A stretch of DNA of 64,000 bases, taken from NCBI GenBank assembly GCA_002013415.1, contig MAEX01000008.1:1-64000 (forward strand). Direction: 5' to 3'. The translations under genes were made by a program, and so were the position numbers. Of this stretch, positions 31,225 through 40,149 are shown piece after piece. Position 1 is the stretch's first letter. Each line of letters begins with the position of its first letter. Below the pieces are notes generated by a model. It searched no databases, had not been told where the DNA came from, and saw nothing but the letters and a program-made list of their open reading frames with translations. The DNA comes from Mycobacterium sp. D16Q14. Lineage in GTDB: Bacteria; Actinomycetota; Actinomycetes; Mycobacteriales; Mycobacteriaceae.

Positions 31225-31911
31225 TTAGTTCACCCGGGCGGCCGCGAAGTCCGCAGCCTGGTTGATCAGTGCGGCAGGGTAGGAGGTGTGGGACTTCCAG
31301 GTGTCCTGGTTTCCGTCCATGCAGACCGGGTCGCCGTCGTTGCACAGATCCAGCACTCTGTCGCCGTACGCGCCAGCCAGATTCTGGATGGGGGCGAAGC
31401 GGTTGACGATGTTGCCGAATGTCACGATCGCGCGGATGTGGTCGCCGACCTCCGGTGGCACGGGGTTGTCGAAGGAGAAGAGGTTGCCGATCTGCACCGG
31501 GCCGGGCACGCCGAGAGCGGTGTCGACCACGCCCGCACCCAGCGAGTAGCCGCCGACGACGAGCTTGGTGTCGGGGCAGTTGTTGGCCGTCTGCTGCAGA
31601 TGGGCGCTCAGGTCGTTGGCCCCACCGCCCACGTCGGTATTGGCGTCGTAGCGCACCGCATAGACATTGAGGTTCTTGACACGATTACGCAGCGCGCTGA
31701 CGAACGCCTCGCCGATGTTGCCCAGTCCGGGCGGCTGACTGCGGCCGCGGGCGAAGGACACCTCGACGTTGGGACAGGCCGCCGAAGCGGTGGCGGGGAG
31801 AAGGACCGCGAGACCCGTGGTCAACATGATTGCCGCAACCGATACAACCGCCGCGCGGGCGGCGGCGGTAAGCAACTTACTGGCTGGGCGTGGATTCGGT
31901 TGTAGCGTCAC
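31225..31911 (-). CDS. cutinase-family secreted esterase
   Basis: 228-aa Culp protein. The signal peptide AAVVSVAAIMLTTGLAVLLP ends near ASA, then CPNVEVSFARGRSQPPGLGN. The nucleophile is in VGGYSLGAGVVDTALG, and the Asp/His pair is near GDPVCMDGNQDTWKSHTSY. The start at GTG 31911 lies inside the end of the upstream permease gene (35-nt overlap), indicating coupling. Confidence 0.9.
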   Translation of the reverse strand: MTLQPNPRPASKLLTAAARAAVVSVAAIMLTTGLAVLLPATASAACPNVEVSFARGRSQPPGLGNIGEAFVSALRNRVKNLNVYAVRYDANTDVGGGANDLSAHLQQTANNCPDTKLVVGGYSLGAGVVDTALGVPGPVQIGNLFSFDNPVPPEVGDHIRAIVTFGNIVNRFAPIQNLAGAYGDRVLDLCNDGDPVCMDGNQDTWKSHTSYPAALINQAADFAAARVN

Positions 31912-32929
31912 ACACCGAGGTTACGGATAATTCGCTGTCACTGCCATGTGATTTCAATCCCGCAGGTAAAGAAGCTGTGTGCCCGGCTGTGCTGGATTCG
32001 GGGTCCGCAGGGGTATCCGCACCTCGGTGTGCCAGAACCAGTCCCGCGAGAATGACCGCGGCTCCCGCGTACTGGATGGGCGCGATCGTTTCCCCGAGGA
32101 GCACCCATCCCGCGATCACCGCGCACAGCACCTCGGTCAGCGCGATCAACGACGCGTAGCTCGGTTTGAGTCGGGCAATGGCGGCGATACCGGTGAGGTA
32201 CGCGATCGCGGTGGTGACCACCCCGAGAATGAGGATGGGCACGTACACCGGCGCATGCCAGCCCGCGACCTGCACCGACTGGGTGGAGAAGGTCATCGGC
32301 ATGATGCCGGTCAGCCCGAAGCCTCCCACCGCGACGGTTCCGACGAGTAGCCCGCTGGTAGTCAGGGTGATGGGTTGCAGCCCTTGTGCCTTGCCGCCCG
32401 CCCGGTGTGACGAGATGAAGTAGTACGCGGCGCAGACCGCCGCTCCTAGTCCCCACAGCACCCCCACCGGCTCTACGCGGGAGCCGCTGAAGATGTTGAG
32501 TACCAGCAGCATTCCTGCTAGCGCGAGTGTCGCGCCGGCGAGCACGCGAGCATGCGGGCGTTGCCGTGTGGACAGCCAGATCCAGGCGATCACCAGGATG
32601 GGGCTCAGGAACTCCAGGAGCATCGCCACACCGACCGACATGTGCCTGACCGCACCGAAGTAGCAGAATTGGGCACCGGCGACGGGGATGATTCCGTAGA
32701 GCACAATGACTTTGGCGTGGCGCCGGGCCTCGGAGAACCAGCCGGGGGCCGCGATGCAGGCCGCCACGACCATGACTGCGGCGCCGGTGGCCAGGCGCGC
32801 GGTGACGACGGCGGTCAGGGACCAGCCGGCCGCCATGAGCGACTTAGCGAAGGGGCCGGAAAAGCCGAAGGTTGCGGCCGATGCGAGGGCGAGCGCCACA
32901 CCGGCCCGGAAATTGGCCTTGTCGTTCAC
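31877..32929 (-). CDS. EamA-family (DMT) membrane transporter
   Basis: The 350-aa product has ten predicted membrane segments in two EamA repeats (LALASAATFGFSGPFAKSL; the second repeat includes YASLIALTEVLCAVIAGWVL). A hydrophilic C-terminal tail of ~40 residues follows. DMT exporters handle amino acids, drugs or metabolites; the substrate is unknown. GTG 32929 is preceded by GGGAGGTG. It is divergent from the CGNR-type regulator across 72 bp, so that regulator probably controls it. Confidence 0.87.
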   Translation of the reverse strand: MNDKANFRAGVALALASAATFGFSGPFAKSLMAAGWSLTAVVTARLATGAAVMVVAACIAAPGWFSEARRHAKVIVLYGIIPVAGAQFCYFGAVRHMSVGVAMLLEFLSPILVIAWIWLSTRQRPHARVLAGATLALAGMLLVLNIFSGSRVEPVGVLWGLGAAVCAAYYFISSHRAGGKAQGLQPITLTTSGLLVGTVAVGGFGLTGIMPMTFSTQSVQVAGWHAPVYVPILILGVVTTAIAYLTGIAAIARLKPSYASLIALTEVLCAVIAGWVLLGETIAPIQYAGAAVILAGLVLAHRGADTPADPESSTAGHTASLPAGLKSHGSDSELSVTSVCDATTESTPSQ

Positions 32930-32943
32930 CGCACCTCCCGCAT

Positions 32944-33019
32944 GTCATGAGTAAAATCGAATACGGTCATGACGGTATAAGTTAAGGATGTCAGGTGTCA
33001 AATGCTTTTCACTCATGAC
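32944..33019. promoter_or_regulatory. TCATGA-type operator cluster between permease and CGNR regulator
   Basis: GTCATGAGT (32944-32952), the perfect palindrome GTCATGAC (32966-32973) and ACTCATGAC (33011-33019) share one core. The first and third are exact inverted copies of each other. The central palindrome lies just upstream of a -10-like TATAAG at 32976-32981. The third lies in the first codons of the regulator gene. This is the layout expected for an autoregulated divergent promoter. Confidence 0.55.
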
Positions 33020-33556
33020 ACGGAGCAGGGGCTGAGGTCGGCTGCTGAGCTGATCAACACCGCGCGCAATGACCGGGAGCTACTCCCGGATCCGGGCGCG
33101 CTGCCGCCGCTTCTGGATCGGTACGGCTGGACGGGCAGACGCGACGGTGACGAGGCCGAACTGCGGGCCGTGAAGGCGCTACGGACTCGACTGGGCGATA
33201 TCTGGGGGCATATCAACGACGAGGAGTATGTGGTCCGGCAGGTCAACGCCTTGCTCGCCGATACCCACGCCTCGCCCTGGCTCACCCGGCATGTCGAGGA
33301 GCCCGATTGGCATCTGCATATGGCTGCCAGTGATGCGCCGCTGGCGGACCGTCTCGGTGCCGAGACCGCCATGGTGTTCGCGGACCTGGTGCGCACCGGC
33401 GAGCAGCGACGCCTGAAGACCTGCGCCGCACCGGATTGCGATGCCGTCCTGGTTGACTTGTCGCGCAACAGGTCCCGGATGTTCTGTGACACCGGGAACT
33501 GCGGCAACCGGCAGCATGTGGCTGCCTATCGGGGGCGTAGGCGCGACGAGCCCTAG
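33002..33556 (+). CDS. CGNR zinc-finger transcriptional regulator
   Basis: The 184-aa product has a helical N-terminal ABATE-type domain (TEQGLRSAAELINTARNDRE) and a C-terminal CGNR zinc finger: CAAPDCDAVLVDLSRNRSRM, then FCDTGNCGNRQHVAAYRGRR. All four cysteines and the naming CGNR motif are present. No Shine-Dalgarno at good spacing is visible (AAGGA at 32984-32988 is 13 nt away), so the transcript may be leaderless or nearly so. It is divergent from the EamA permease and convergent with eccE4 across 13 nt. Confidence 0.85.
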   Translation: MLFTHDTEQGLRSAAELINTARNDRELLPDPGALPPLLDRYGWTGRRDGDEAELRAVKALRTRLGDIWGHINDEEYVVRQVNALLADTHASPWLTRHVEEPDWHLHMAASDAPLADRLGAETAMVFADLVRTGEQRRLKTCAAPDCDAVLVDLSRNRSRMFCDTGNCGNRQHVAAYRGRRRDEP

Positions 33557-33569
33557 CGGCGCGAAAGCT

Positions 33570-35204
33570 CTACTGCGCGAAGGCCTGGATCGGTCGGCCC
33601 AGGTAGGCGAGCTCATCGCTGACCGTCACGAGGCGGACCTGGATGGTTTCACCACCTGCGGTCAGGAGAATGTGGTCGCCGTAGCCGTTGGGCTGGTCGA
33701 TGATGACATCCGGCCGGGCCGGAAGCGCGTCGTACTCGCTGCTGATGATGTGCACGGCCGTGCAGTTGCTGGGTAACGCGGTCGGCTGCATGCCGTCCAC
33801 CACGGCTAGCGTGCATCGGGGGTCGATAAAGCCCGGGCCACTGGCGAATTGGATGCGATTGGCGTCGCCAATCGAGGTCACCATGACGTCCCACATGTGG
33901 GGACGGTCGGTATAGACGACCACGAGTGCACCGATCGCCACCGATCTCAGCACTACCTGCTGGCATACGTAGAGCTCGGCGCGTACCACCACGGTGTGAA
34001 CGCCCAGCCCGGACAGCCGCGCCGCGATCGCGCGGCCCGACATATCCGATCCGATCAACTGTCCGCAGCCCGATGTCGGCAGATGAATGCCGTCGAGCTC
34101 CTCGTTGCTCATCTCGATGCTTCGGGTCAGATACTCCAGCCCGATGGCGCCCACGGGGAGTCCGGCGAAGAACGCGTCGCGCTGACTGCCGTTGAGCGAG
34201 GTCATTCCGGTGGAGTGGCGTACGGGGAGTTGTTCGTCGGTTGCCCACCGAACCAGTGCGCCAACCGATGTGCGGCCCTTTGCGGCGGGGCGCAGCCGAA
34301 CGGTCACGGTGGTTTCCAGCGTCGGGCGGGCCCACAGCCCTGTCAGGGTGGCATCGGTGATGTACCACGGGTCGATTCCCATGGCGACGTTGTAGGAGTC
34401 GATCAGCATCAGCCCACTCCACTCCTCGTGCATGGGCGCGCCCGCGTACTGGCGAAGCATTTCGGCGCTGATCCGGTGAATCTGTCCGGCCTGCAGGATG
34501 GTGCTGGCGCAGTGGGCCGCCGCCAGTGCTCGCCGGACTCGTGCCGTGGCGATGACGGCGCACCTTTCCGCGCCTCGGCGGCCGCCCCCGCGACGGAATA
34601 CCGCGTCGACGTTCACGCCGGGGTCGAACCTGAGTACCACCCAGACGGTGCGGATGGCGACGGCAGGCAGCGGGCCCACCAGTCGGTCGTATCCACCGCG
34701 CAATACCGTCCCTTGTGCGGTGCGCTGGCCATTGCTGATTACATCGATGCTTTCGAGCTCAATATCGTTCTGATGCATGCACTCCCGCAGCACACGCAGC
34801 GGCACCAGGGAGTCGGTGGCGCAGTGATCCGGAGTGATGACCGAGGGGTGGCGCTGGGTCGCACTGACTTCCAACACCGTGATGAGTTTGCCGTTCTCCC
34901 ACCGGGTTCCGGTCCAGCTGTCCTGGCTGCTGGGAGTGTCGGCAATGCTGCCCGAGCTTCGGTAAGTGCGGCCCGTCAGATACTTGAATCCGGTAACCGC
35001 CCAATGCCTGACGGTCTGACCTCCCCATCGGCCGAGGACCAGTGCCAACGACACGATCGCGATCAGTAGTGCTGCCCACCACGGCCAGCCGAACAGCAAG
35101 GAGATCAGGACTGCGGCGAGGATCAGCAGCTGCGAGATCACCATGATCTGGATCGGCATCGTGGCCCGACGCACCTGCTCCGGAGCCGCCCCGCTCGAGG
35201 TCAC
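33570..35204 (-). CDS. eccE4: ESX-4 component EccE4
   Basis: The 544-aa product starts at GTG 35204, preceded by GAAGGGGGAAAG. Two close membrane segments lie near the N-terminus (VISQLLILAAVLISLLF and WWAALLIAIVSLALVL). A large domain follows, containing TVWVVLRFDPGVNV and GSQRDAFFAGLPVGAIGLEY, the general EccE plan. It is assigned chiefly by this plan and by location at the end of the ESX-4 locus, divergent from eccB4. EccE stabilises the periphery of ESX membrane complexes. The M. tuberculosis ESX-4 locus lacks it, as I recall; M. abscessus has it. Confidence 0.82.
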   Translation of the reverse strand: MTSSGAAPEQVRRATMPIQIMVISQLLILAAVLISLLFGWPWWAALLIAIVSLALVLGRWGGQTVRHWAVTGFKYLTGRTYRSSGSIADTPSSQDSWTGTRWENGKLITVLEVSATQRHPSVITPDHCATDSLVPLRVLRECMHQNDIELESIDVISNGQRTAQGTVLRGGYDRLVGPLPAVAIRTVWVVLRFDPGVNVDAVFRRGGGRRGAERCAVIATARVRRALAAAHCASTILQAGQIHRISAEMLRQYAGAPMHEEWSGLMLIDSYNVAMGIDPWYITDATLTGLWARPTLETTVTVRLRPAAKGRTSVGALVRWATDEQLPVRHSTGMTSLNGSQRDAFFAGLPVGAIGLEYLTRSIEMSNEELDGIHLPTSGCGQLIGSDMSGRAIAARLSGLGVHTVVVRAELYVCQQVVLRSVAIGALVVVYTDRPHMWDVMVTSIGDANRIQFASGPGFIDPRCTLAVVDGMQPTALPSNCTAVHIISSEYDALPARPDVIIDQPNGYGDHILLTAGGETIQVRLVTVSDELAYLGRPIQAFAQ

Positions 35205-35350
35205 CTTTCCCCCTTCTGTCCCGCCGTTGTGCCGCACCCACCCGACTGGGGCGCCGCGGCTGCCACCCGCAACCTATCGTGGTTGCCCAGTATTGCAATA
35301 GGCTGCATGGCCGTGTGGCCCGTACGTAGGATCTAACAAGATCTGGGGGC

Positions 35351-35374
35351 CGACCTAGTGGCATCACTAGGTCG
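35351..35374. promoter_or_regulatory. perfect 10-bp-arm palindrome before eccB4
   Basis: CGACCTAGTG (35351-35360) and CACTAGGTCG (35365-35374) are exact inverted copies around the loop GCAT. They sit in the 207-bp divergent region between eccE4 and eccB4, 37 nt before the eccB4 ATG. It could be a dimeric operator or a stem-loop in the eccB4 leader. No T-tract follows, so it is not a normal terminator. Confidence 0.6.
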
Positions 35375-35411
35375 TAGATCCGAGTTTCGCAGATTTCCTG
35401 GAGGGGGGACG

Positions 35412-36890
35412 ATGGCGCGACAACCGACAACCCGGTTGCAGGTCAGCGGGTACCGGTTCCTCGTGCGGCGTATGGAGCACGCGCTGGTTCGCCGTGACGT
35501 CCGAATGATCCACGACCCGATGCGGGCGCAGTCCAGTTCGCTCATGGTCGGGATTGTGCTGGCCACCGTCGTCGTTGCCGGCTGTGCGATCTTGGCGTTC
35601 TTTCGGCCCAACATGCCGCTGGGTGATCAGCCCATTGTCATGGCCAAGGACACCGGCGCGGTCTACGTCCGGATTCAGGACACACTTCATCCCGCACTCA
35701 ATTTGGCGTCCGCGCGACTGATCTCCGGAAACAACGAGAATCCCAAGCCGGTCAAGGACTCGGAGCTGGCGAAGGCGCGCCGCGGCCCGTTGGTCGGGAT
35801 TCCCGGTGCGCCGGCATCCATTCCGCCGCCGCTGACGGGTGACGACACCATCTGGACGGTATGCGATGTCGCGACACCCCCGCCCAGCTCCACCGTTACC
35901 AGCACGGTGATCGCGGGCAAGGTAACCCTGGAGAACGGCAACCAGGAGATGCCGAAAGACAGGTATGCCCTGGTGACGGTGAACAGCCAGATGTACCTGC
36001 TCTACGACGGTAAACGTGCGGCGGTCGACCTGACGAACCCCGCGGTGACCCGCGCGCTGCGTCTCGAAGGTGTGACGCCGCGGCCGATCTCGATGTCGGT
36101 ACTCAATGCCATTCCCGAGGTGCCGGCCATCGCGCCGCCGCCCATCCCGGATGCCGGAGGGCCGTCGCCTATTACCACCGCGGGCGTTCGGGTGGGGTCG
36201 GTCATCAAGATGAGCCGGGCGGACTCCGCCGAGTACTACGTCGTGCTCTCCGGCGGGGTGCAACGCGTCAACGAGGTCACCGCGGATCTGATCAGATTTT
36301 CCGATTCCCAGGGTGCGCAGGACATTGTCGCCGTCGCTCCCGACGTGATTTCGGGGCATCCCAGCCTCAACCAGCTTGCGGTACAGACATTTCCGGACCG
36401 TGCGGGGAAGATCGTGGACGTCCCGGAGAAGTCGGTGCTGTGCAGCAGCTGGAAGCCCGGTCAGGAGAAGACGCAAGAGCACGCCACCACCAAGCTGTTG
36501 ATGGGGAACTCGCTGCCGCTGAAGGCCGATCAGGTGCCGGTGGTGTTGGCACAGGCCGACAAGGAAGGCCCCAACGTGGACACGGCCTACATTCCGCCCG
36601 CGCGTAGCGCCTTCATCCGCTCCACCGGCCTCGGCGGGGACACCGGGCGTGCGGAGTCTCTCTACCTCATCCTCGACACCGGTGTGCGCTTCGGCATTGG
36701 GAACCTTGAGGCCGCGAAGTCGTTGGGGCTCACGGTTGAGCCCGTTCCCGCGCCGTGGCCGGTCGTCGGGCTGCTGCCGCCGGGGCCCCGGCTGAGTAAG
36801 GAAGACGCACTCGTCGTGCACGACGGAATGCCGCCCGACAAGACAGGTTTGGCGATCAATCCGTCAACATCGAGCACCGCGCCCGCGTAA
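35412..36890 (+). CDS. eccB4: ESX-4 component EccB4
   Basis: Membrane-complex subunit with a large periplasmic domain. The 492-aa product starts MARQPTTRLQVSGYRFLVRR (standard EccB opening), has one membrane segment (SLMVGIVLATVVVAGCAILAFF) and then an extracytoplasmic repeat domain with two distant Cys (VCDVATPPPS and SVLCSSWKPG) that form the EccB disulfide. ATG 35412 is preceded by GGAGGGGGG; a GTG at 35358 falls in the palindrome and is rejected. Confidence 0.93.
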   Translation: MARQPTTRLQVSGYRFLVRRMEHALVRRDVRMIHDPMRAQSSSLMVGIVLATVVVAGCAILAFFRPNMPLGDQPIVMAKDTGAVYVRIQDTLHPALNLASARLISGNNENPKPVKDSELAKARRGPLVGIPGAPASIPPPLTGDDTIWTVCDVATPPPSSTVTSTVIAGKVTLENGNQEMPKDRYALVTVNSQMYLLYDGKRAAVDLTNPAVTRALRLEGVTPRPISMSVLNAIPEVPAIAPPPIPDAGGPSPITTAGVRVGSVIKMSRADSAEYYVVLSGGVQRVNEVTADLIRFSDSQGAQDIVAVAPDVISGHPSLNQLAVQTFPDRAGKIVDVPEKSVLCSSWKPGQEKTQEHATTKLLMGNSLPLKADQVPVVLAQADKEGPNVDTAYIPPARSAFIRSTGLGGDTGRAESLYLILDTGVRFGIGNLEAAKSLGLTVEPVPAPWPVVGLLPPGPRLSKEDALVVHDGMPPDKTGLAINPSTSSTAPA

Positions 36891-36908
36891 ATCGCGCGCC
36901 CCCCGGCG

Positions 36909-38351
36909 TTAGTCGGTGGAGTTGTCCCGGCCTTGCCGCAGCTTGCGCACCGGCGCCAGCATCGCCAGCGCCGCAGCGAGAAATGCCGCGCAGACCGCTA
37001 TTCCGATCAGGGCGACGCGTCGCGGCCGCGGGTCGGCGGGTGGCGGTGCGGGTGGCAGCTGCAGCTTCTTGGCGGCGTTGGCCCGGGCGAGATCACTCGT
37101 GGTGCCGAGGTCGTCACTGACCGCGGCGAGTGCATCCACCACGCCGTAGCCCAGATAGGGGTCCCAGCCGCCCGGCGGGCGGTGCGCAGTGTTCTTGATG
37201 CGGTCCATCACCTCACGAGCGCTCAGCTGAGGGAAACGTGAACGCACCAGCGCGACAACGCCGCTCACCACCGGAGCAGAGAAGCTGGTGCCCTGAATGG
37301 GTACCGGTCCTTGCTCGCCCATGTAGGCGTTGGTCAGCGCATCACGGTTGGGATCCAAGGAGACGATGTCTTCGCCGGGAGCGGAGACATCGACCCAGGG
37401 GCCGCCGAGACTGAACTTAGAGGGTTGCCCGTCCGGGCCGATCGAGCCCACTGTGAGGACGAGGTCGTTGTACCACGCCGGACTCACCGTCTCCAGGACA
37501 GCATCCCAGTCCGGGGTGTTGGGTCGAGCCGGGTCCGGTGGCGGGTTCTGGTTCTTGCACTGACCGTCGCCGACATTTCCCGCGGCGACCACCACCACCA
37601 CGTTCTTGACGTCCACGGCGTACTGCAGTGCGGCGCCCAACGGTCGATCGTCCAGGAATTGTTTGGCGGAGGCGCACGCCACCTCGGAGATGTTGATGAC
37701 CGTCGCGCCGAGGTCCGCGGCGGTGCGCACCGCCATCGCCAGGGTGTCGACGTTTCCGACGCCGCTGATCTTGGAGGGATCGTCTCTGTCGCTCCCGCCG
37801 CCCTTGTCCTTCACCGCGAACTTCGCGCTGGATTGCCGAATGGTGATGAGGCTGACGTCGGGCGCAATGCCACTGAAAGCGCTTGCCCCCGTGGGATCCG
37901 GTGCGGCCGCGATGATTCCGGCGACGATAGTGCCGTGCGCGTCACAGTCCTGAGTGCCGTTGCCGCCCTCGAAGACGTAGTCTCCGCCGGGGATGAGCGG
38001 TGGTAGGCGCGGACTGCGTGCCACTCCGGTGTCGATCACCGCGACCGTCTGGCCGCCACCGCGTGACAGCTGCCAGACCAACGGCAGATCCAGTCCGCGC
38101 TGCTGCGTGGGCACCTTGTTGAGGTCGCGTTTGGGGTCGATGCCGGGGAATCGGCACAGTTCCTTCTGCTCCGTGGGTTCGATGGGAGCGGGAGGACGCG
38201 GGCCGGGAAGCGTGCTCGGGTCGACCGGAAGTGGAGCGAACGCGTGTGCCGTCGCGAGCATGTGCATCGAACCGGTCGCCAGCTGCGAGGACATCGCCAA
38301 CATCGCAACGGCTCCAGCGGTGGCGACACGGCGGGCCACGCTGAGGTTCAT
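36909..38351 (-). CDS. mycP4: mycosin MycP4, subtilisin-like membrane protease of ESX-4
   Basis: The 480-aa product has an N-terminal signal sequence, a Pro-rich stretch and the S8 protease domain. The catalytic triad is Asp107 (VAVIDTGV), His139 (DCDAHGTIVAGI) and Ser356 (GTSFSAPVVSG), with the oxyanion Asn in VVAAGNVGDG. One C-terminal membrane helix (ALIGIAVCAAFLAAALAML) is followed by a short basic tail. ATG 38351 overlaps the eccD4 stop (ATGA). The open frame continuing upstream to 38798 is only a shadow of eccD4. Confidence 0.94.
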   Translation of the reverse strand: MNLSVARRVATAGAVAMLAMSSQLATGSMHMLATAHAFAPLPVDPSTLPGPRPPAPIEPTEQKELCRFPGIDPKRDLNKVPTQQRGLDLPLVWQLSRGGGQTVAVIDTGVARSPRLPPLIPGGDYVFEGGNGTQDCDAHGTIVAGIIAAAPDPTGASAFSGIAPDVSLITIRQSSAKFAVKDKGGGSDRDDPSKISGVGNVDTLAMAVRTAADLGATVINISEVACASAKQFLDDRPLGAALQYAVDVKNVVVVVAAGNVGDGQCKNQNPPPDPARPNTPDWDAVLETVSPAWYNDLVLTVGSIGPDGQPSKFSLGGPWVDVSAPGEDIVSLDPNRDALTNAYMGEQGPVPIQGTSFSAPVVSGVVALVRSRFPQLSAREVMDRIKNTAHRPPGGWDPYLGYGVVDALAAVSDDLGTTSDLARANAAKKLQLPPAPPPADPRPRRVALIGIAVCAAFLAAALAMLAPVRKLRQGRDNSTD

Positions 38352-39883
38352 GGCAGGTTCAATCCCCGCACGGCGCTGTACACGCCACATACCCAGACGG
38401 CCACGGGAACGATCAGCGACAGGGCGATGTACTCGATGATCTCCACCGTGCGCCGCGCGACAGGGGAGTACTTGCGCGCCGACACCAGGAAGCCGAGAAC
38501 GATGGCCGAACCGGCCGCGATCGCCATCAGCGCGGTGGTGAACACGGCGGCTGTCGGGTACGCGATGGCGACGAACGCGAATCCCGCGACGGGAATGGCC
38601 AAGCCGCCCAGGTTGATGGCCACTGTCTGCGCGAGGTCGGCATGCGAGCGCGCCCGCAGCATCATCGCCAGCGCGATCAATCCGGCAAGCACCACGCCAC
38701 TGAACCGGTGCGCGCCGGTGGGGTGATGGTCGCCCGCGCCGGGAAACGTCAGCGCGGCGAGCATGGCGCCCGCGGCGGTGATGGCGGATGTTCCGCACAC
38801 CAATCCGGTCAGAACGGCATGCGCGCGCAGCGCCTTCTCGCGAAGATCGGGGAGGGGCGGTAGCGCCGTGGCGTCCTCGACGTCGTCACCCTCGGTATCA
38901 AGTCCATCCAGACCCTCGATGGCTTCGATCGGGGCCGTCGAATGTTCAGGGCGAGATGGTGCGCCCTGTGTGGGCACCGGGGGAAGAGGTAGGCGAGCAA
39001 GAGCCATTGCCACACGCGGCGAAAGCGCCACCGAGCAGATTCCGACTGCTCCGAGTACCGCCCCAAGGCTGTAGATCGGAGGATCGAAGAGCACGTAACC
39101 CAGCGCTGCCGCGAACCCGAGCAGTGATGCCGAAGCAACCGCGACGAGCGACGTTGTGCCGGTACCGGTCGCGCGCATGGCGAGGATGGATACGACCATC
39201 GCGACCATGAGTGCCAGCATCGCGTGCGGGGCGCCGTATTTTCCCGGCACGAACAGGGCTCCCGCCACCGCGGAGAAGCCGACGGCGCAATGGCTCAGCA
39301 TTACGGAGGCGAGCGAATCGTCGTACACCCTGTTCGCGAAGACGGCGGCGGTCATCGCCACTAATGCGATCGCGACGGCGATGATCGGAAGGAGCAGGCC
39401 GGGATTTGTCGCGCCGGCACGTAACAGCGCAGTCGCGCCGAGCACCGCGGCCACCCCGCACGCCGAAGCGCCGAGTATTCGAGCTGCGGTACGGCTCCAT
39501 GGATGCGCCGACACGGTCCGGAAGGTAGAGACAGCAAGGAAGACGTCGTCGAACAGTGGGTCCGGCGCGGTGACATCGGACGCGGTGAGGATGAGTTGAT
39601 CGCCATCGCGAACTTCCAACTCCCCAAGGGTGCTGGACATCTGTAGCGGCGGCTGTCCAGGCCGAGACAAACGCCAGTGCGTTTCCACGGCGTCCTCCGG
39701 GCTGGTCAGCTCGGGGACACCGACATGCTGGTTGATGATGTCGACGATCGAGCCGACCAAGAGGGCCAGCGGGACACTCGTCGGCAGCGCCAGGTCGACC
39801 TGAGTGCGGTCAGCCTGAATGGAAACGCGGCACAGTTCGAGAACCGCCGAACGTTGCTCGGCGCCCGACTGCGCATGTGTCAT
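38348..39883 (-). CDS. eccD4: ESX-4 component EccD4
   Basis: The 511-aa product has an N-terminal ubiquitin-like domain (CRVSIQADRTQVDLALPTSV; GDQLILTASD) and about eleven membrane segments forming the ESX membrane pore scaffold. The start at ATG 39883 is supported by GGTAGGGGGC upstream. The open frame extends to 40162 without homology and overlaps the promoter region of eccC4. Coupled to mycP4 by ATGA. Confidence 0.93.
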   Translation of the reverse strand: MTHAQSGAEQRSAVLELCRVSIQADRTQVDLALPTSVPLALLVGSIVDIINQHVGVPELTSPEDAVETHWRLSRPGQPPLQMSSTLGELEVRDGDQLILTASDVTAPDPLFDDVFLAVSTFRTVSAHPWSRTAARILGASACGVAAVLGATALLRAGATNPGLLLPIIAVAIALVAMTAAVFANRVYDDSLASVMLSHCAVGFSAVAGALFVPGKYGAPHAMLALMVAMVVSILAMRATGTGTTSLVAVASASLLGFAAALGYVLFDPPIYSLGAVLGAVGICSVALSPRVAMALARLPLPPVPTQGAPSRPEHSTAPIEAIEGLDGLDTEGDDVEDATALPPLPDLREKALRAHAVLTGLVCGTSAITAAGAMLAALTFPGAGDHHPTGAHRFSGVVLAGLIALAMMLRARSHADLAQTVAINLGGLAIPVAGFAFVAIAYPTAAVFTTALMAIAAGSAIVLGFLVSARKYSPVARRTVEIIEYIALSLIVPVAVWVCGVYSAVRGLNLP

Positions 39884-40149
39884 GCTGTGCCCCCTACCTG
39901 CCCCCACGGTCATTGATCTTTGCGCATGCACACTAGCCGAACGCGGCTGAGCGCCGCCAGCGGTTCGGTGCATCCGGGCGAACGCTAACCGCGTAACCAG
40001 CGGCTCCGGCGATCTTGTGAGCGAATTCGTTGCGGCACCGGATATAACGGCCCTATCCTGTAGCCCGCCGTGGGCTGGGCGGTAGCGTGGATGCGAAATA
40101 GCCACGAGATGTGGCGCGGGGGAAACCGGAGGGCCAGGGTGAGCACGGG
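39884..40149. promoter_or_regulatory. divergent eccD4/eccC4 intergenic region with candidate promoter
   Basis: This 266-bp gap is between divergent genes. For eccC4, TTGCGG (40030-40035), an 18-bp spacer and TATCCT (40054-40059) make a reasonable housekeeping-type promoter; a second -10-like TATAAC is at 40043-40048. No copy of the GATGGAACC motif seen before esxU is present here, so eccC4 may not belong to that regulon by itself. Confidence 0.35.

Noticed and set aside
38352..38798. Upstream extension of the mycP4 frame
   Set aside because: Lies wholly within eccD4 coding sequence; ATG 38351 gives a proper signal sequence and an ATGA overlap.
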